Of a DNA stretch of 64,000 nt, positions 25,785-34,375 are shown in pieces; position 1 is the stretch's first letter, and each line of letters begins with the position of its first letter. The DNA comes from JAUWKC01 sp035527845 (lineage in GTDB: Bacteria > Planctomycetota > Phycisphaerae > Sedimentisphaerales > Anaerobacaceae): contig DATKZT010000076.1 in NCBI GenBank assembly GCA_035527845.1, positions 1-64,000 of the forward strand. Reading direction: 5' to 3'. The position numbers were made by a program, and so were the translations under genes. Under the pieces are notes generated by a model that saw only the letters and a program-made list of their open reading frames with translations, was not told the DNA's origin and ran no database searches.

Positions 25785-25821
25785 GCCGCCGCGAAATTCC
25801 AAATCCCGCGGCGGCTTTTTT
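25785..25821 (+). terminator. Intrinsic terminator of the EPN-peptide gene
   Basis: A perfect 9-bp stem (GCCGCCGCG at 25785-25793, CGCGGCGGC at 25807-25815) around a 13-nt loop, followed at once by six T. It lies 47 nt past the stop codon. Confidence 0.88.
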
Positions 25822-25825
25822 GCTT

Positions 25826-25897
25826 AAAGCATATCGCCCCATCGAGCAGTGAATACCGACTGTGGAGATGAGGACGCGCAAGTCCTTTATTTGCCAT
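25826..25897 (-). pseudogene. Remnant of a duplicated dnaE 5' end
   Basis: On the minus strand a frame begins MANKGLARPHLHSRYSLLDG and continues AICF. Sixteen of its first 24 residues match the start of the intact dnaE (MPSKGFTHLHLHSQYSLLDG, AISF) about 900 bases away in the same orientation. Similarity ends where the EPN gene's terminator begins. The PHP motif is damaged (HLHLH to RPHLH). A decayed promoter pair (TTGACA, then CATCAT) lies upstream at 25933-25961 on the minus strand, so the copy included the control region. It is either a lost dnaE paralogue or a partial duplication. Confidence 0.75.
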
Positions 25898-26085
25898 AAA
25901 TTAACCATCCTATGCCGTGCTATTACTGATGAATGATGAAGCGCGTTGCCGGCAATGTCAAGCCTGAGAACACTGGCAAGGTTATGAATGACTATCAGGA
26001 TGATTTGGAGGCGGACATTATATTGACGGATAGGTTTATTTATGGTAGTGAGTTTATTTTTCTTCTGGCGTAAGGAAGCAAGAAG

Positions 26086-26940
26086 GTGGCAAACAAGATA
26101 GTATCCAAAGCGAGCCTCAGTGATGACGTCTTTATAGCCGAAGTGGAGGCGCCGCTCATCGCCCGGGCGAGAAAACCGGGACAATTCGTAATCATCAGCA
26201 AGAACAACGAATACGGCGAGCGAATTCCTCTTACGATTGCGGATGCCGATCCGCAAAAAGGCACAATCCGGCTGATCTGGCAGCGCGTCGGCAAGACCAC
26301 TGCCGAACTGGCTGATATGCACGAGGGCGAGGAGATAGCAAGCGTTGTAGGCCCGCTGGGCAGACCGACGCACATCGAGAATTTTGGCACGGTCGTCTGC
26401 GTCGGGGGCGGCATCGGCAATGCGCCGCTGCTGCCCATTGCCAGGGCCCTGAAAGAGGCAGGCAACAAGATAATCACCATTATTGGAGCCAGAACAAAAG
26501 CGCTGCTCATCCTTGAAGATGAATTTGCCCGAATAAGTGATGAGCTGATAGTCACGACGGACGACGGCTCATACGGACGAAAGGCACTTGTTACCGAGCC
26601 GCTAAAGGAAGTCTGCCGGCGCGATCCGAAACCGGACCAGGCCTTTGCAATCGGACCGGCAATTATGATGAAGTTCTGCTGCGAGGTGACCAGGGAATTC
26701 GCCGTCCCTACACTGGTGTCGCTAAACACCATTATGGTTGACGGCACGGGGATGTGCGGGGGCTGCCGGATTGAATTTGACGGCAAGCCCAAATTCGTGT
26801 GTGTGGATGGTCCCGAGTTCGACGGCCACAAGGTTAATTTTGACCTTATGATGAAGAGATTGAACGCCTACAAGCAGCAGGAGCAAAGGGCCCACGAACA
26901 GTACAAAAAGCACCGATGTAAAATAGGCCTGGACGAATAG
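26086..26940 (+). CDS. NfnA-like ferredoxin/NAD reductase subunit (FAD, [2Fe-2S])
   Basis: Member of the dihydroorotate dehydrogenase electron-transfer / sulfide dehydrogenase beta family, 284 residues. The FAD-binding part contains KPGQFVIISKNNEYGERIPLTIAD (RxPLTI motif), the NAD-binding part VVCVGGGIGNAPLLPIARAL, and the C-terminal cysteine set MCGGCRIEFDGKPKFVCVDGPEFDGHKV is a [2Fe-2S] site. It starts with GTG. The partner gene follows, the usual NfnAB pairing that couples NADH, NADPH and ferredoxin, sometimes by flavin-based bifurcation. That points to an anaerobic or fermentative host, by inference. Confidence 0.88.
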   Translation: MANKIVSKASLSDDVFIAEVEAPLIARARKPGQFVIISKNNEYGERIPLTIADADPQKGTIRLIWQRVGKTTAELADMHEGEEIASVVGPLGRPTHIENFGTVVCVGGGIGNAPLLPIARALKEAGNKIITIIGARTKALLILEDEFARISDELIVTTDDGSYGRKALVTEPLKEVCRRDPKPDQAFAIGPAIMMKFCCEVTREFAVPTLVSLNTIMVDGTGMCGGCRIEFDGKPKFVCVDGPEFDGHKVNFDLMMKRLNAYKQQEQRAHEQYKKHRCKIGLDE

Positions 26941-26974
26941 GCGGGTGTGTCAGGGCGCGACGGAAACAGAGGAT

Positions 26975-28498
26975 ATGGGTGACAACGTAACTGAGGAACT
27001 GGTTGACGTGACAGACGAGGCAGAGCGAAAACTACTGGAAGAATTGCTGGCAAAGCAGGAGCAAGGCAATCTCAAACCTAAAGACAGATACGAAATTCCG
27101 CCTCAGGACATACCCGAGCAGGATCCTGTTGAAAGAAGAGGCAACGTCAATGAGGTGGCGCTTGGCTATACAGAGCTCCAGGCCCGGCTGGAGGCAATGC
27201 GGTGCCTCCAATGCAAGACCGCTCCCTGTGTCAAGGGCTGCCCGGTGAGGATAAGGATAAGGGGTTTTGTTGCCGCCATAGGCGGCGGTGACTTCAGAGA
27301 GGCGCTTCACATCATCAAAGAGAACTCGCTGCTGCCCGCTGTTTGCGGCCGTGTCTGTCCGCAGGAAGTTCAGTGCCAGTTGACGTGCACGGTGGGCTTG
27401 AAGTTCAAGGACCCGACCAAGGCGGTTTCAATCGGCAGACTCGAAAGGTTCGTGGCCGACCTCGACCGGGACAGCGAGAGCGTTCCTGATGTTGCGCCAC
27501 CGACGGGTATGAAGGTGGCGGTAATTGGCTCGGGTCCCGGAGGCATCGTGGCCGCGGCTGATACAAGAAGGGCCGGGCACGAAGTCACGATATTCGAGGC
27601 CTTTCACAAGACCGGCGGAGTAATGGTCTACGGAATCCCGGAGTTCAGGCTTCCCAAGGCAATCGTCCAGAAGGAAATCGACGTGCTCGCCGAGATGGGC
27701 GTCAAGATTGTGTGCAACTTTGTTGTCGGCAAGACCAGGACCATCGAGCAGCTTATGACCGAAGACGGCTTTGACGCGGTTTATGTGGGTGTGGGCGCGG
27801 GGCTGCCGAGGTTCATGGGCATAGAGGGCGAATCGCTGGTCGGCGTATACAGCGCCAACGAATACCTCACTCGGGCCAATCTCATGAAGGCCTACGATTT
27901 CGGCAAAGGCGCCGACACGCCGATTGCACTGTCGAAGAGGGTGGCGGTAGTAGGCGGGGGGAATGTAGCCATGGATTCGGCGAGAACGGCGGTCAGACTT
28001 GGGGCCGAAAAGGTTTATTTGATTTACCGCCGGACAGAAAAGGAGATGCCGGCACGCGTTGAAGAAGTCCACCACGCCAAACAGGAAGGCGTGGAATTCC
28101 ACATACTACAAAGCCCGAAAAGAATCCTGGGTAATGAAGACTGCCTTGTGACTGGGATAGAATGTCTGAAGTATCAACTGGGTGAGCCGGATGAGTCGGG
28201 CAGGCGCAGACCCATACCCATAGAGGGTTCGGAGTTCCGAATCGAAGTTGATACCGTGATTATAGCTATCGGCAACATCGCCAATCCCTTGATTCGCCAG
28301 ACCACCCCGGGTCTGGACTTCAACAAGTGGGGCAATATCATTGTCGACGAAAAGTGCAAGACCTCTCTCGAAGGCGTCTATGCCGGCGGCGACATTGTGC
28401 TTGGCGCTGCAACCGTGATTCTTGCGATGGGCCAGGGCCGGATTGCCGCTGCGGCCATGAACGAATATTTGGCGGCAAAGGCGACACGCCGGTCATAA
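26975..28498 (+). CDS. NfnB-like NADPH-dependent glutamate-synthase-family subunit
   Basis: About 507 residues. An N-terminal Fe-S domain has CLQCKTAPCVKGCP and CGRVCPQEVQCQLTC, giving two cluster sites. Two Rossmann folds follow: VAVIGSGPGGIVAAADTRRAGHEV for FAD, and VAVVGGGNVAMDSARTAVRLGA for NADPH. The YAGGD motif (GVYAGGDIVLGAATVILAMGQG) closes the FAD site. It lacks the large glutamine amidotransferase subunit, so it is NfnB or the GltD-like homotetrameric type; the adjacent NfnA-like gene favours Nfn. The frame can also open at a GTG at 26945. Confidence 0.9.
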   Translation: MGDNVTEELVDVTDEAERKLLEELLAKQEQGNLKPKDRYEIPPQDIPEQDPVERRGNVNEVALGYTELQARLEAMRCLQCKTAPCVKGCPVRIRIRGFVAAIGGGDFREALHIIKENSLLPAVCGRVCPQEVQCQLTCTVGLKFKDPTKAVSIGRLERFVADLDRDSESVPDVAPPTGMKVAVIGSGPGGIVAAADTRRAGHEVTIFEAFHKTGGVMVYGIPEFRLPKAIVQKEIDVLAEMGVKIVCNFVVGKTRTIEQLMTEDGFDAVYVGVGAGLPRFMGIEGESLVGVYSANEYLTRANLMKAYDFGKGADTPIALSKRVAVVGGGNVAMDSARTAVRLGAEKVYLIYRRTEKEMPARVEEVHHAKQEGVEFHILQSPKRILGNEDCLVTGIECLKYQLGEPDESGRRRPIPIEGSEFRIEVDTVIIAIGNIANPLIRQTTPGLDFNKWGNIIVDEKCKTSLEGVYAGGDIVLGAATVILAMGQGRIAAAAMNEYLAAKATRRS

Positions 28499-29033
28499 CC
28501 GCGAGGCTGCTGCATTTGCCTTTCGGAAAACCGGAAAGACAGGTAAGCCGAGGGAGCGCCAAACAAAGCTCGCCGTGGTCAGAATTGAGAATTGTGCGCG
28601 CAAAGAAAGCCGCCCTAAATCGAGCGGCTGGAAAGGAACTCGAAAAGCAGAAAAGGTTACTAACACAAGGCGATATAGCTTGCTATCGCCAGGACCAAAA
28701 GCCGTTTCTTGTTGAACGTAAAAGGAAGCCAGATTTCGTAATAAAACTTCTTCATTAGCTTTCCCCTTTTTTTTCACCCCATCAAATCGTCCCGTTCAGT
28801 ATGAGGTCATTATAGCCAAACCGGCCCTCAAAGGCAAGGGAAATTCCCATCTTGCAGACGCAAATATTTACTAATAAAGGACTTAAGGCTTATATGGGTC
28901 TTAATTTTTTCGTCGGCCAAAAGCACCCCGAATAAGCCCCGTGCGCGGCAGGTAAATACAGCCGCGGCGACCCCATTCATACGAGGCGGCGCGAGCCTGC
29001 TGTGCCTCATAACATACGGCGTTTTCAGCCTGG
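28499..29033. other. Convergent intergenic region
   Basis: This sequence separates nfnB-like (plus) from the reductase operon (minus). It contains GGCGATA...TATCGCC (28668-28689, 8-nt loop), a run of eight T at about 28768 that could end plus-strand transcripts, and a GGGAAATTCCC palindrome near 28839. An open frame at about 28500-28758 continues in the plus direction with a basic Lys/Arg-rich string but has no start or ribosome site, and I do not treat it as a gene. Confidence 0.4.
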
Positions 29034-30293
29034 TCAGGCGAGCTTTTTGACGGCCTCTGCCATGAGTCTTGCTATGGGCATACGCTGGGGGCAGCGGGCT
29101 TCGGCGAGGCTGTAGTCCGTGGTGGGCAGCCGGTCTCTTGCCCCCGCCGGGATGTTCGCGAACAGCCGTTTTGCCTCTTCTTTCTCGCCGTAACTGTCGT
29201 GGTACATCAGATAACGCATAATGTCACTGACGTATGGCATATTTTGGAGGGCGGCGTCACATATATGGGCACAGCCGGAACAGTAACCGCTGCAGGTGTC
29301 ATGGGCCACCTGTTCGAAAACTGTCATATCTTCGGCGGTGAGTTTCGTCTGGTCCAGCGCTGCGGCGATATTCAAATGCAGCTCGCGGATATTTCCCCTG
29401 CCCACGGCCACGGAGCTGATTCTCTGGTCCTCAATAACCACCTTCAACTTTGCCTGTCCGGCGGTAAAGCCCCGCTTGATGAAGTGGTCGGTGAGCTTCC
29501 TGTCTGCTTCGGTCTCAAGTTCCTGTCCGCGCGCCTGCGTTTTCATGGCGGTCAGTCCGATGCCCGCTTTGTAACACGCTTCGATGGCGGCGTTCATCTC
29601 GGGATTCTGCATTTCTCTGAAGTTGTATCTGACCATAATTGCGTCGATCCAGTCGAGCTTTGCCGCGGCGGCGAGGCATTTGGCCATATTGTCGTGCGTG
29701 CTGAAGCCGAAGAAGCGAATCAGCTTGCGTTTCTTGGCGCCCTCGGCCCAGTTCTTCAGTTCGTCCGTCAGTTGTGCCGGGTCGGAAAGTATGTGCACGC
29801 CGTAGTAGAGGTCGATGTAATCGGTCTGCATTCGCTTGAGGGATTCCCGGAGGCGCTGCTCGACCTGGTCCATCGTTTTTGCCTGTGATGCTTTGCTGAC
29901 GATGAATAACTGCTTTCGCATGTGCGGGTTCTTCGAGAGGAAGTTGCCTATACCAAGCTCGCTGTTTCCACCGGAGTAAGAGTGCGCGGTGTCCCAGTAG
30001 GTGACGCCGTATTTCAGGCATTCCCTCAAGGCAGCCTGGTTTTCGACGACGTCAAACATGGTTCCAAGCGACAGGCATGGGACTTCCAGCGGTACTTCTT
30101 TGCCCGAGTCGTCCAGTTGGGTGAGCTTACCCAATCTGCGTTTCGGCACCTGCTTATTATTTTCCTTTTTTGTCGCGTTGGGCTCGTTCGAATCCGCCGA
30201 CGCGACGGTTGAAGCCAGAACGGCTCCCAAGCCGGTGGCGCCAACCTTTTTGAGAAAGTTTCTTCTGTCTATCTGCCTTCTGCTCTCTTTCAT
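29034..30293 (-). CDS. Tat-exported aldo/keto reductase with C-terminal cysteine cluster (paralogue 1)
   Basis: The N-terminus has a Tat signal (DRRNFLKKVGATGLGAVLASTVASA) and a short SNEPN linker. The barrel carries aldo/keto reductase catalytic elements: YWDTAHSYSGGNSELGIG (Asp, Tyr), IVSKAS (Lys) and YGVHILSD (His). The last 100 residues contain CSGYCSGCAHIC, then EARCPQRMPI, which fit a [4Fe-4S] site. This fused type is common in Planctomycetes and reduces unknown substrates in the periplasm. The ATG at 30293 has GGGGG 8 nt upstream. It shares operon and domain order with the next gene. Confidence 0.88.
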   Translation of the reverse strand: MKESRRQIDRRNFLKKVGATGLGAVLASTVASADSNEPNATKKENNKQVPKRRLGKLTQLDDSGKEVPLEVPCLSLGTMFDVVENQAALRECLKYGVTYWDTAHSYSGGNSELGIGNFLSKNPHMRKQLFIVSKASQAKTMDQVEQRLRESLKRMQTDYIDLYYGVHILSDPAQLTDELKNWAEGAKKRKLIRFFGFSTHDNMAKCLAAAAKLDWIDAIMVRYNFREMQNPEMNAAIEACYKAGIGLTAMKTQARGQELETEADRKLTDHFIKRGFTAGQAKLKVVIEDQRISSVAVGRGNIRELHLNIAAALDQTKLTAEDMTVFEQVAHDTCSGYCSGCAHICDAALQNMPYVSDIMRYLMYHDSYGEKEEAKRLFANIPAGARDRLPTTDYSLAEARCPQRMPIARLMAEAVKKLA

Positions 30294-30331
30294 AGGATTT
30301 ACCCCCAAAGTGTTCCTGTAATTATCTGTTA

Positions 30332-31603
30332 TCAGGCCAACTTCTTTTCTGCCTCGGCCATCAAGGCGGCTATCGGCAGATGCTGCGGACAGCGGGCCTC
30401 GGCCTGACTATAATCCGTGAGGACAAGTTTTTTTCTGGCCTGTGCCGGCAGCTCGGCGAAAAGCCGCCTTGCCAGCTCTTTCTCGCCGTAGCTGTTGTGA
30501 TACATCAGGTAGCGCATAACGTCACTTACATAAGGCATATCGGGAAGCGCTGCATCGCAAATATGAGCGCAGCCGGCACAGTAGCCGCTGCACGTTTGGC
30601 GTGCGACTTTCCGGAAGACCTTCATGTCCTCCGGCGTGAACTCGGTTTTATCGAACACAGCGGCCACGTTCGAAGTCAGCAGGGCGATGTTTTTCATTCC
30701 AACACAGACCGAGCTTATTCTCTCATCCGTGAGGACCGCCTTTATTTTTGCCTGTCCCTCGGTGAAACCTCGCCTGAGAAAGTGTTCGGTGAGCTTTTTG
30801 TCCCCCTCGGTCTCTATTTCTTTGACCTGTCCTTTTCCCATTACCTTTATGGCGGTCAGGCCTATGCCCCTCTTATAGCAGGCATCAATCGCGGCGTTCA
30901 AATCCTCGTCCTGCATATCCCGGAAGTTATACCTCAGCATAATCGCATCGATCCAGTCGAGCTTGACGCCGACGTTGAGGCAGATGGTCATATCTCTGTG
31001 GACGGTGAAACCAAAGAACCGGATAAGCCCGCGATCCTTGGCGCTTTTGGCCCAGTCACGCAGGTCGTTGTTCAAACGGTCGATTTGCTCGAGCTCGTGC
31101 AGATAATACAAGTCGATATAATCCGTGTTCATTCTCTTGAGGGACGTCTGCAGGCGGTCTTCCATGTCGGCAATGGTTGTTGTTTTTGATGCCTTGTCGG
31201 CGATGAAAAGGTCCTTGCGGATTCCCGGATTCCTGGCGAGGAATTTGCCTATGCCGAGCTCGCTGTTTCCGCCGGAATAGTTGTAGGCGGTGTCCCAGTA
31301 ATTGATTCCCCACTCCAGCGTCTTTCGCAGAAGGATTTGATTCTCGGTATCGACCTGGAAAGTTCCGAAGGATAGACACGGGACCTCGAGCGGGACTTGC
31401 CTGCCGGACTCATCCAGCCGGGTCAACCTGCCCAGCTTTCTTTTGGGAACCTGGGGCAGTTTTGGTGCATCTGCGGTTGCTGAATTGTTTGGGTCGCCCG
31501 GCTGGGCCGTTGCGTGCCCCGAAGAAAAAGCCGAACTCAGACCCGCGGCCCCGATTGCCTTTAGAAAATTTCTTCTGTCTATCTGTGCCTGTTTGTTTTT
31601 CAT
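30332..31603 (-). CDS. Tat-exported aldo/keto reductase with C-terminal cysteine cluster (paralogue 2)
   Basis: The layout equals its downstream neighbour's: Tat signal (DRRNFLKAIGAAGLSSAF), GDPN linker, YWDTAYNYSGGNSELGIG, ADKAS with the catalytic Lys, YYLHELEQ with the His, and CSGYCAGCAHIC plus EARCPQHLPI at the end. High similarity along the full length, including the VPKRKLGRLTRLDESGRQVPLEVPCLS entry, marks a tandem duplication. GGAG lies 8 nt before the ATG at 31603; a GTG three bases upstream is an alternative. Confidence 0.88.
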   Translation of the reverse strand: MKNKQAQIDRRNFLKAIGAAGLSSAFSSGHATAQPGDPNNSATADAPKLPQVPKRKLGRLTRLDESGRQVPLEVPCLSFGTFQVDTENQILLRKTLEWGINYWDTAYNYSGGNSELGIGKFLARNPGIRKDLFIADKASKTTTIADMEDRLQTSLKRMNTDYIDLYYLHELEQIDRLNNDLRDWAKSAKDRGLIRFFGFTVHRDMTICLNVGVKLDWIDAIMLRYNFRDMQDEDLNAAIDACYKRGIGLTAIKVMGKGQVKEIETEGDKKLTEHFLRRGFTEGQAKIKAVLTDERISSVCVGMKNIALLTSNVAAVFDKTEFTPEDMKVFRKVARQTCSGYCAGCAHICDAALPDMPYVSDVMRYLMYHNSYGEKELARRLFAELPAQARKKLVLTDYSQAEARCPQHLPIAALMAEAEKKLA

Positions 31604-31623
31604 CACGCCGGCTCCAAAAATAC

Positions 31624-33369
31624 TCAGCTGTCGAGCAGCAATCTTCTTTTGCTGCTCCTTGTTTCACCTTCTGCCGAAACCCTTATGGCCTTTTTGCCGC
31701 TTACGGGGCACTCGTGTTCACAGACTCCGCAGCCGATACACTTTTCTATGTCCACATAGGGTCTTTGCAGGCGAATCTGGATCTCGATTCTGCTTCCGGC
31801 AGCGGGTTCTTTCATCGGCTTATCGCCGGAGGAAACCTCCACCGAGCCTTCCGTATTTGCAACCACTTTGAGGCGTTGACCACCCTCAATCAGACAATAG
31901 TAATCGCCGGTCGCAAGCTCGCCGGGCAAAAGGTCCTTTTCGACGAATGTAATTCGTGAGGCGCCCGCACTTTCGACAATCATGGCGCCGTCTCTTATTA
32001 TATCAAAATATTCCTGCGTATAAATGGCTTTCGGGCTGACCGGGCAGTTTTCCTCGCACACGATGCAGGGTTTGCCCATCGCCCACGGCAGGCACCTGTT
32101 GCGGTCGACAAACGCGGTGCCGATTTTAATAGGACCGGCTTTTTCGAATTCGTCACGGCCAAGTTTCTCTGCAAGCGTAATCGGCCTGATGGCGGCCGTC
32201 GGACAAATCTGACCGCACGCCACGCAGTTCAACTGGCAGCCGCTGGAGCCTATCCGGTTATTGAGTACGGGAGTCCAGAGATTTTCCAGTCCGCCGGCAA
32301 AGCTCCCCGGCTGAATCACGTTTGTCGGACATATCCGCATACATTGGCCGCATTTGATACATCGCTTGAGGAACTGCTCTTCCGGAAGGGCCCCGGGGGG
32401 ACGAATCACCTTGTGGTACCAGTTGTCGCCTAATGTGCCGGTCAGCCTGATTGCCGGTACCGCCAGGATTCCGCCCGCGACCGAAAGCGCAAAGCCCCTG
32501 CGCGAGATGTCGGGGTCGGTGACTTCGCCTGCCAGTGAAGGACGCATCTGGTAGCTGATTACGCCGTGTTTACAATCTTGGCGGCAGTTAAAGCAAAGCA
32601 CGCACTCGCTGATTTTTATGTTCTGCGTTGGCTCGCAGCCGCCCTCGCAGGATTTTTCGCACATTCTGCAGTTGATGCATTCGCTTTGATTTTTGCCGAT
32701 GCGCCAGACGGCGAATCGCCCGATTACGCCGAACAGCGCCCCTAACGGACAGACGAACCTGCAATAGAACCGGGGGATTACGAGATTGAGCAGTATGGCC
32801 GTGAGAAAGATCGCGAATATCAGCCACGCACCTTCGTAAAAGCGATCGCTTGCGGAGGCGATATTGGCGGGCTTGTCGAATATGGGCAGCAGCACGAGAT
32901 TGAACGAGCGGGTCACAAACGGTATGGGGTCGAGTAACCCTGTCTGCAAAGTGGCGGCAATGGAAGGAAACGCAGCCATCGCAAGAAAGAATACGAGAAC
33001 GAAGTATTTGATGCGCTGCGCCTTTCGGTATTTGTTCAGTTCTATCTTCTGCGCGGTCGGCTTTCTTCTGTTGCCCAGCCAGCTGACGAAGTTGTGTAGT
33101 GAGCCGAAGGGACACACCCAACTGCAGAAGAACCGGCCGAAGATTATCGTCAATATCAGGGTTGCCGCCGCCCACAAGAGAGGGTAATACAGGGAGTGTT
33201 CGGTCAGGATTGTCCCGATTGCCGCCAGCGGGTCGAGCTGCAGGAACCAGTTCACAGGCCAGCCGCGAATCTGCCGGAATTCTTCACCCACCGTGGCGAC
33301 TATGCAGAACCACAGAAATAGTGCGAAAAAGAAGGTCTGGCTCATTCTTCTTGTGGTTACGATTCTCAT
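31624..33369 (-). CDS. NapH/NosR-like membrane polyferredoxin
   Basis: This protein of about 581 residues starts with five or so membrane helices that carry two CxxxCP motifs (FFCSWVCPFGSLHNF, FYCRFVCPLGALFG) as in NapH and NosR. A chain of Fe-S motifs follows: CINCRMCEKSCEGGC, CVLCFNCRQDC, CIKCGQCMRICP, CQLNCVACGQICP, CIVCEENCP and CIGCGVCEHECP. A twin-Arg-like segment (ISRRGFALSVAGG) lies internally before the third motif. It should carry electrons from the quinone pool or cytoplasm across the membrane, probably to the reductases encoded next. A GTG at 33375 is an alternative start. Confidence 0.88.
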   Translation of the reverse strand: MRIVTTRRMSQTFFFALFLWFCIVATVGEEFRQIRGWPVNWFLQLDPLAAIGTILTEHSLYYPLLWAAATLILTIIFGRFFCSWVCPFGSLHNFVSWLGNRRKPTAQKIELNKYRKAQRIKYFVLVFFLAMAAFPSIAATLQTGLLDPIPFVTRSFNLVLLPIFDKPANIASASDRFYEGAWLIFAIFLTAILLNLVIPRFYCRFVCPLGALFGVIGRFAVWRIGKNQSECINCRMCEKSCEGGCEPTQNIKISECVLCFNCRQDCKHGVISYQMRPSLAGEVTDPDISRRGFALSVAGGILAVPAIRLTGTLGDNWYHKVIRPPGALPEEQFLKRCIKCGQCMRICPTNVIQPGSFAGGLENLWTPVLNNRIGSSGCQLNCVACGQICPTAAIRPITLAEKLGRDEFEKAGPIKIGTAFVDRNRCLPWAMGKPCIVCEENCPVSPKAIYTQEYFDIIRDGAMIVESAGASRITFVEKDLLPGELATGDYYCLIEGGQRLKVVANTEGSVEVSSGDKPMKEPAAGSRIEIQIRLQRPYVDIEKCIGCGVCEHECPVSGKKAIRVSAEGETRSSKRRLLLDS

Positions 33370-33379
33370 AGTCACAGTT

Positions 33380-34375
33380 TCAGCTTATCGCGGTGAGCTT
33401 TGGTTTCAATGATTCGTAATCAATCTTTCCCGAGCCCGCTTGCTGGGCCTTGGCAAGGTAGGGCAGGTCCGAAGGCTTCAGGCCCAGCAGGGTGCACCCG
33501 TAAGCATCGGCCGCCACCTGGTCGCAGCTCGCAATCATTGTATTTGCGCGTTTGAGGTCCGAGACCGAGCCTCCGGTCGGGCCGTTTGTCACCATTACCT
33601 CCGTGCCGTCGAGTATGACGAGTGTGGGCCTTACCATCATCGATAGTTCGGCGATGATGGTGTTGATGTCCTGATGAAAAATGTTGCGCCGTCCGCCCAG
33701 AAGACCGTACCAGTTTTTGATTGTCATTGAAGCGCCGGCTCTTTGATGGTCCTTGACCGGGGCGATGCCAATCAGTTTGTCCGCCTTGATAAACGGCTCA
33801 AAGAACACCTGCCAGTTCCTGATTAGTTTGCCGCCTTCGAGCGTGGTGTATTTGAACATGCTGTCGGTCGGCAACAGTACTTGGGCGCCGGTGCGGCGGG
33901 CCGCGGCGTCTACGCCGCTGAGCGCGAAGCAGCTTGCGGCATCGTTGATGGGGTTGTCTGCAATTATGACTTTTCTGGCGCCTGCCTTGTAACACAGCCG
34001 CACGACTTCGCCCACGAGATCGGGATTGGTTGTGGCGCCCAGCGCCGGCGGCGACGCAAATGCGACGTTCGGCTTTATCGCGACGGTTTCTCCCGGCTTG
34101 ACGAATCTTTCGATGCCGCCCAATAATTCTATCGCCTTGTCAACGGTTCTGGTGCGCTCGGCGCCGGTAACAATGCTCATTGCCTTGGCGGGTACGGCGG
34201 GAACGGAGAAATCAGGCAGTGTGACCAGCCGGCCGGCGTCTTCGGCGGGCGTCGGCACCGCCGGGTCGTAGAGCAGGTACGAGGCCGCACCGACGGCAGC
34301 GACCGCCAGGCCGGCTTTGGCCGTCCGCGCCAGAAACTCTCTTCGTCCGGATTGTCTCTGTTCAGGGTTATTCAT
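33380..34375 (-). CDS. Tat-exported DUF362 protein
   Basis: A Tat signal (GRREFLARTAKAGLAVAAVGA) leads into a DUF362 domain (AIELLGGIERFVKPGETVAIKPNVAF...KVIIADNPI...VKDHQRAGASMTIKNWYGLLGG). DUF362 proteins are often linked with Fe-S and corrinoid redox systems; their exact reaction is unknown. It lacks the C-terminal ferredoxin domain that some members have, which fits the presence of the separate polyferredoxin gene 5-10 nt downstream. The ATG overlaps the upstream gene's stop by 4 nt (ATGA). Confidence 0.85.
   Translation of the reverse strand: MNNPEQRQSGRREFLARTAKAGLAVAAVGAASYLLYDPAVPTPAEDAGRLVTLPDFSVPAVPAKAMSIVTGAERTRTVDKAIELLGGIERFVKPGETVAIKPNVAFASPPALGATTNPDLVGEVVRLCYKAGARKVIIADNPINDAASCFALSGVDAAARRTGAQVLLPTDSMFKYTTLEGGKLIRNWQVFFEPFIKADKLIGIAPVKDHQRAGASMTIKNWYGLLGGRRNIFHQDINTIIAELSMMVRPTLVILDGTEVMVTNGPTGGSVSDLKRANTMIASCDQVAADAYGCTLLGLKPSDLPYLAKAQQAGSGKIDYESLKPKLTAIS

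Larger units (their letters stand above)
25739..26085. other. Intergenic region between EPN gene and nfnA-like gene
   Basis: The region holds the terminator at 25785-25821, the dnaE remnant with its decayed promoter (to about 25961), and about 120 bases of AT-rich sequence before the nfnA-like GTG. No further gene is seen. Confidence 0.55.

Noticed and set aside
28327..28758. Open frame running past the nfnB-like gene into basic Lys/Arg-rich sequence
   Set aside because: Starts inside the nfnB-like gene in another frame, has no ribosome site and no recognisable domain.
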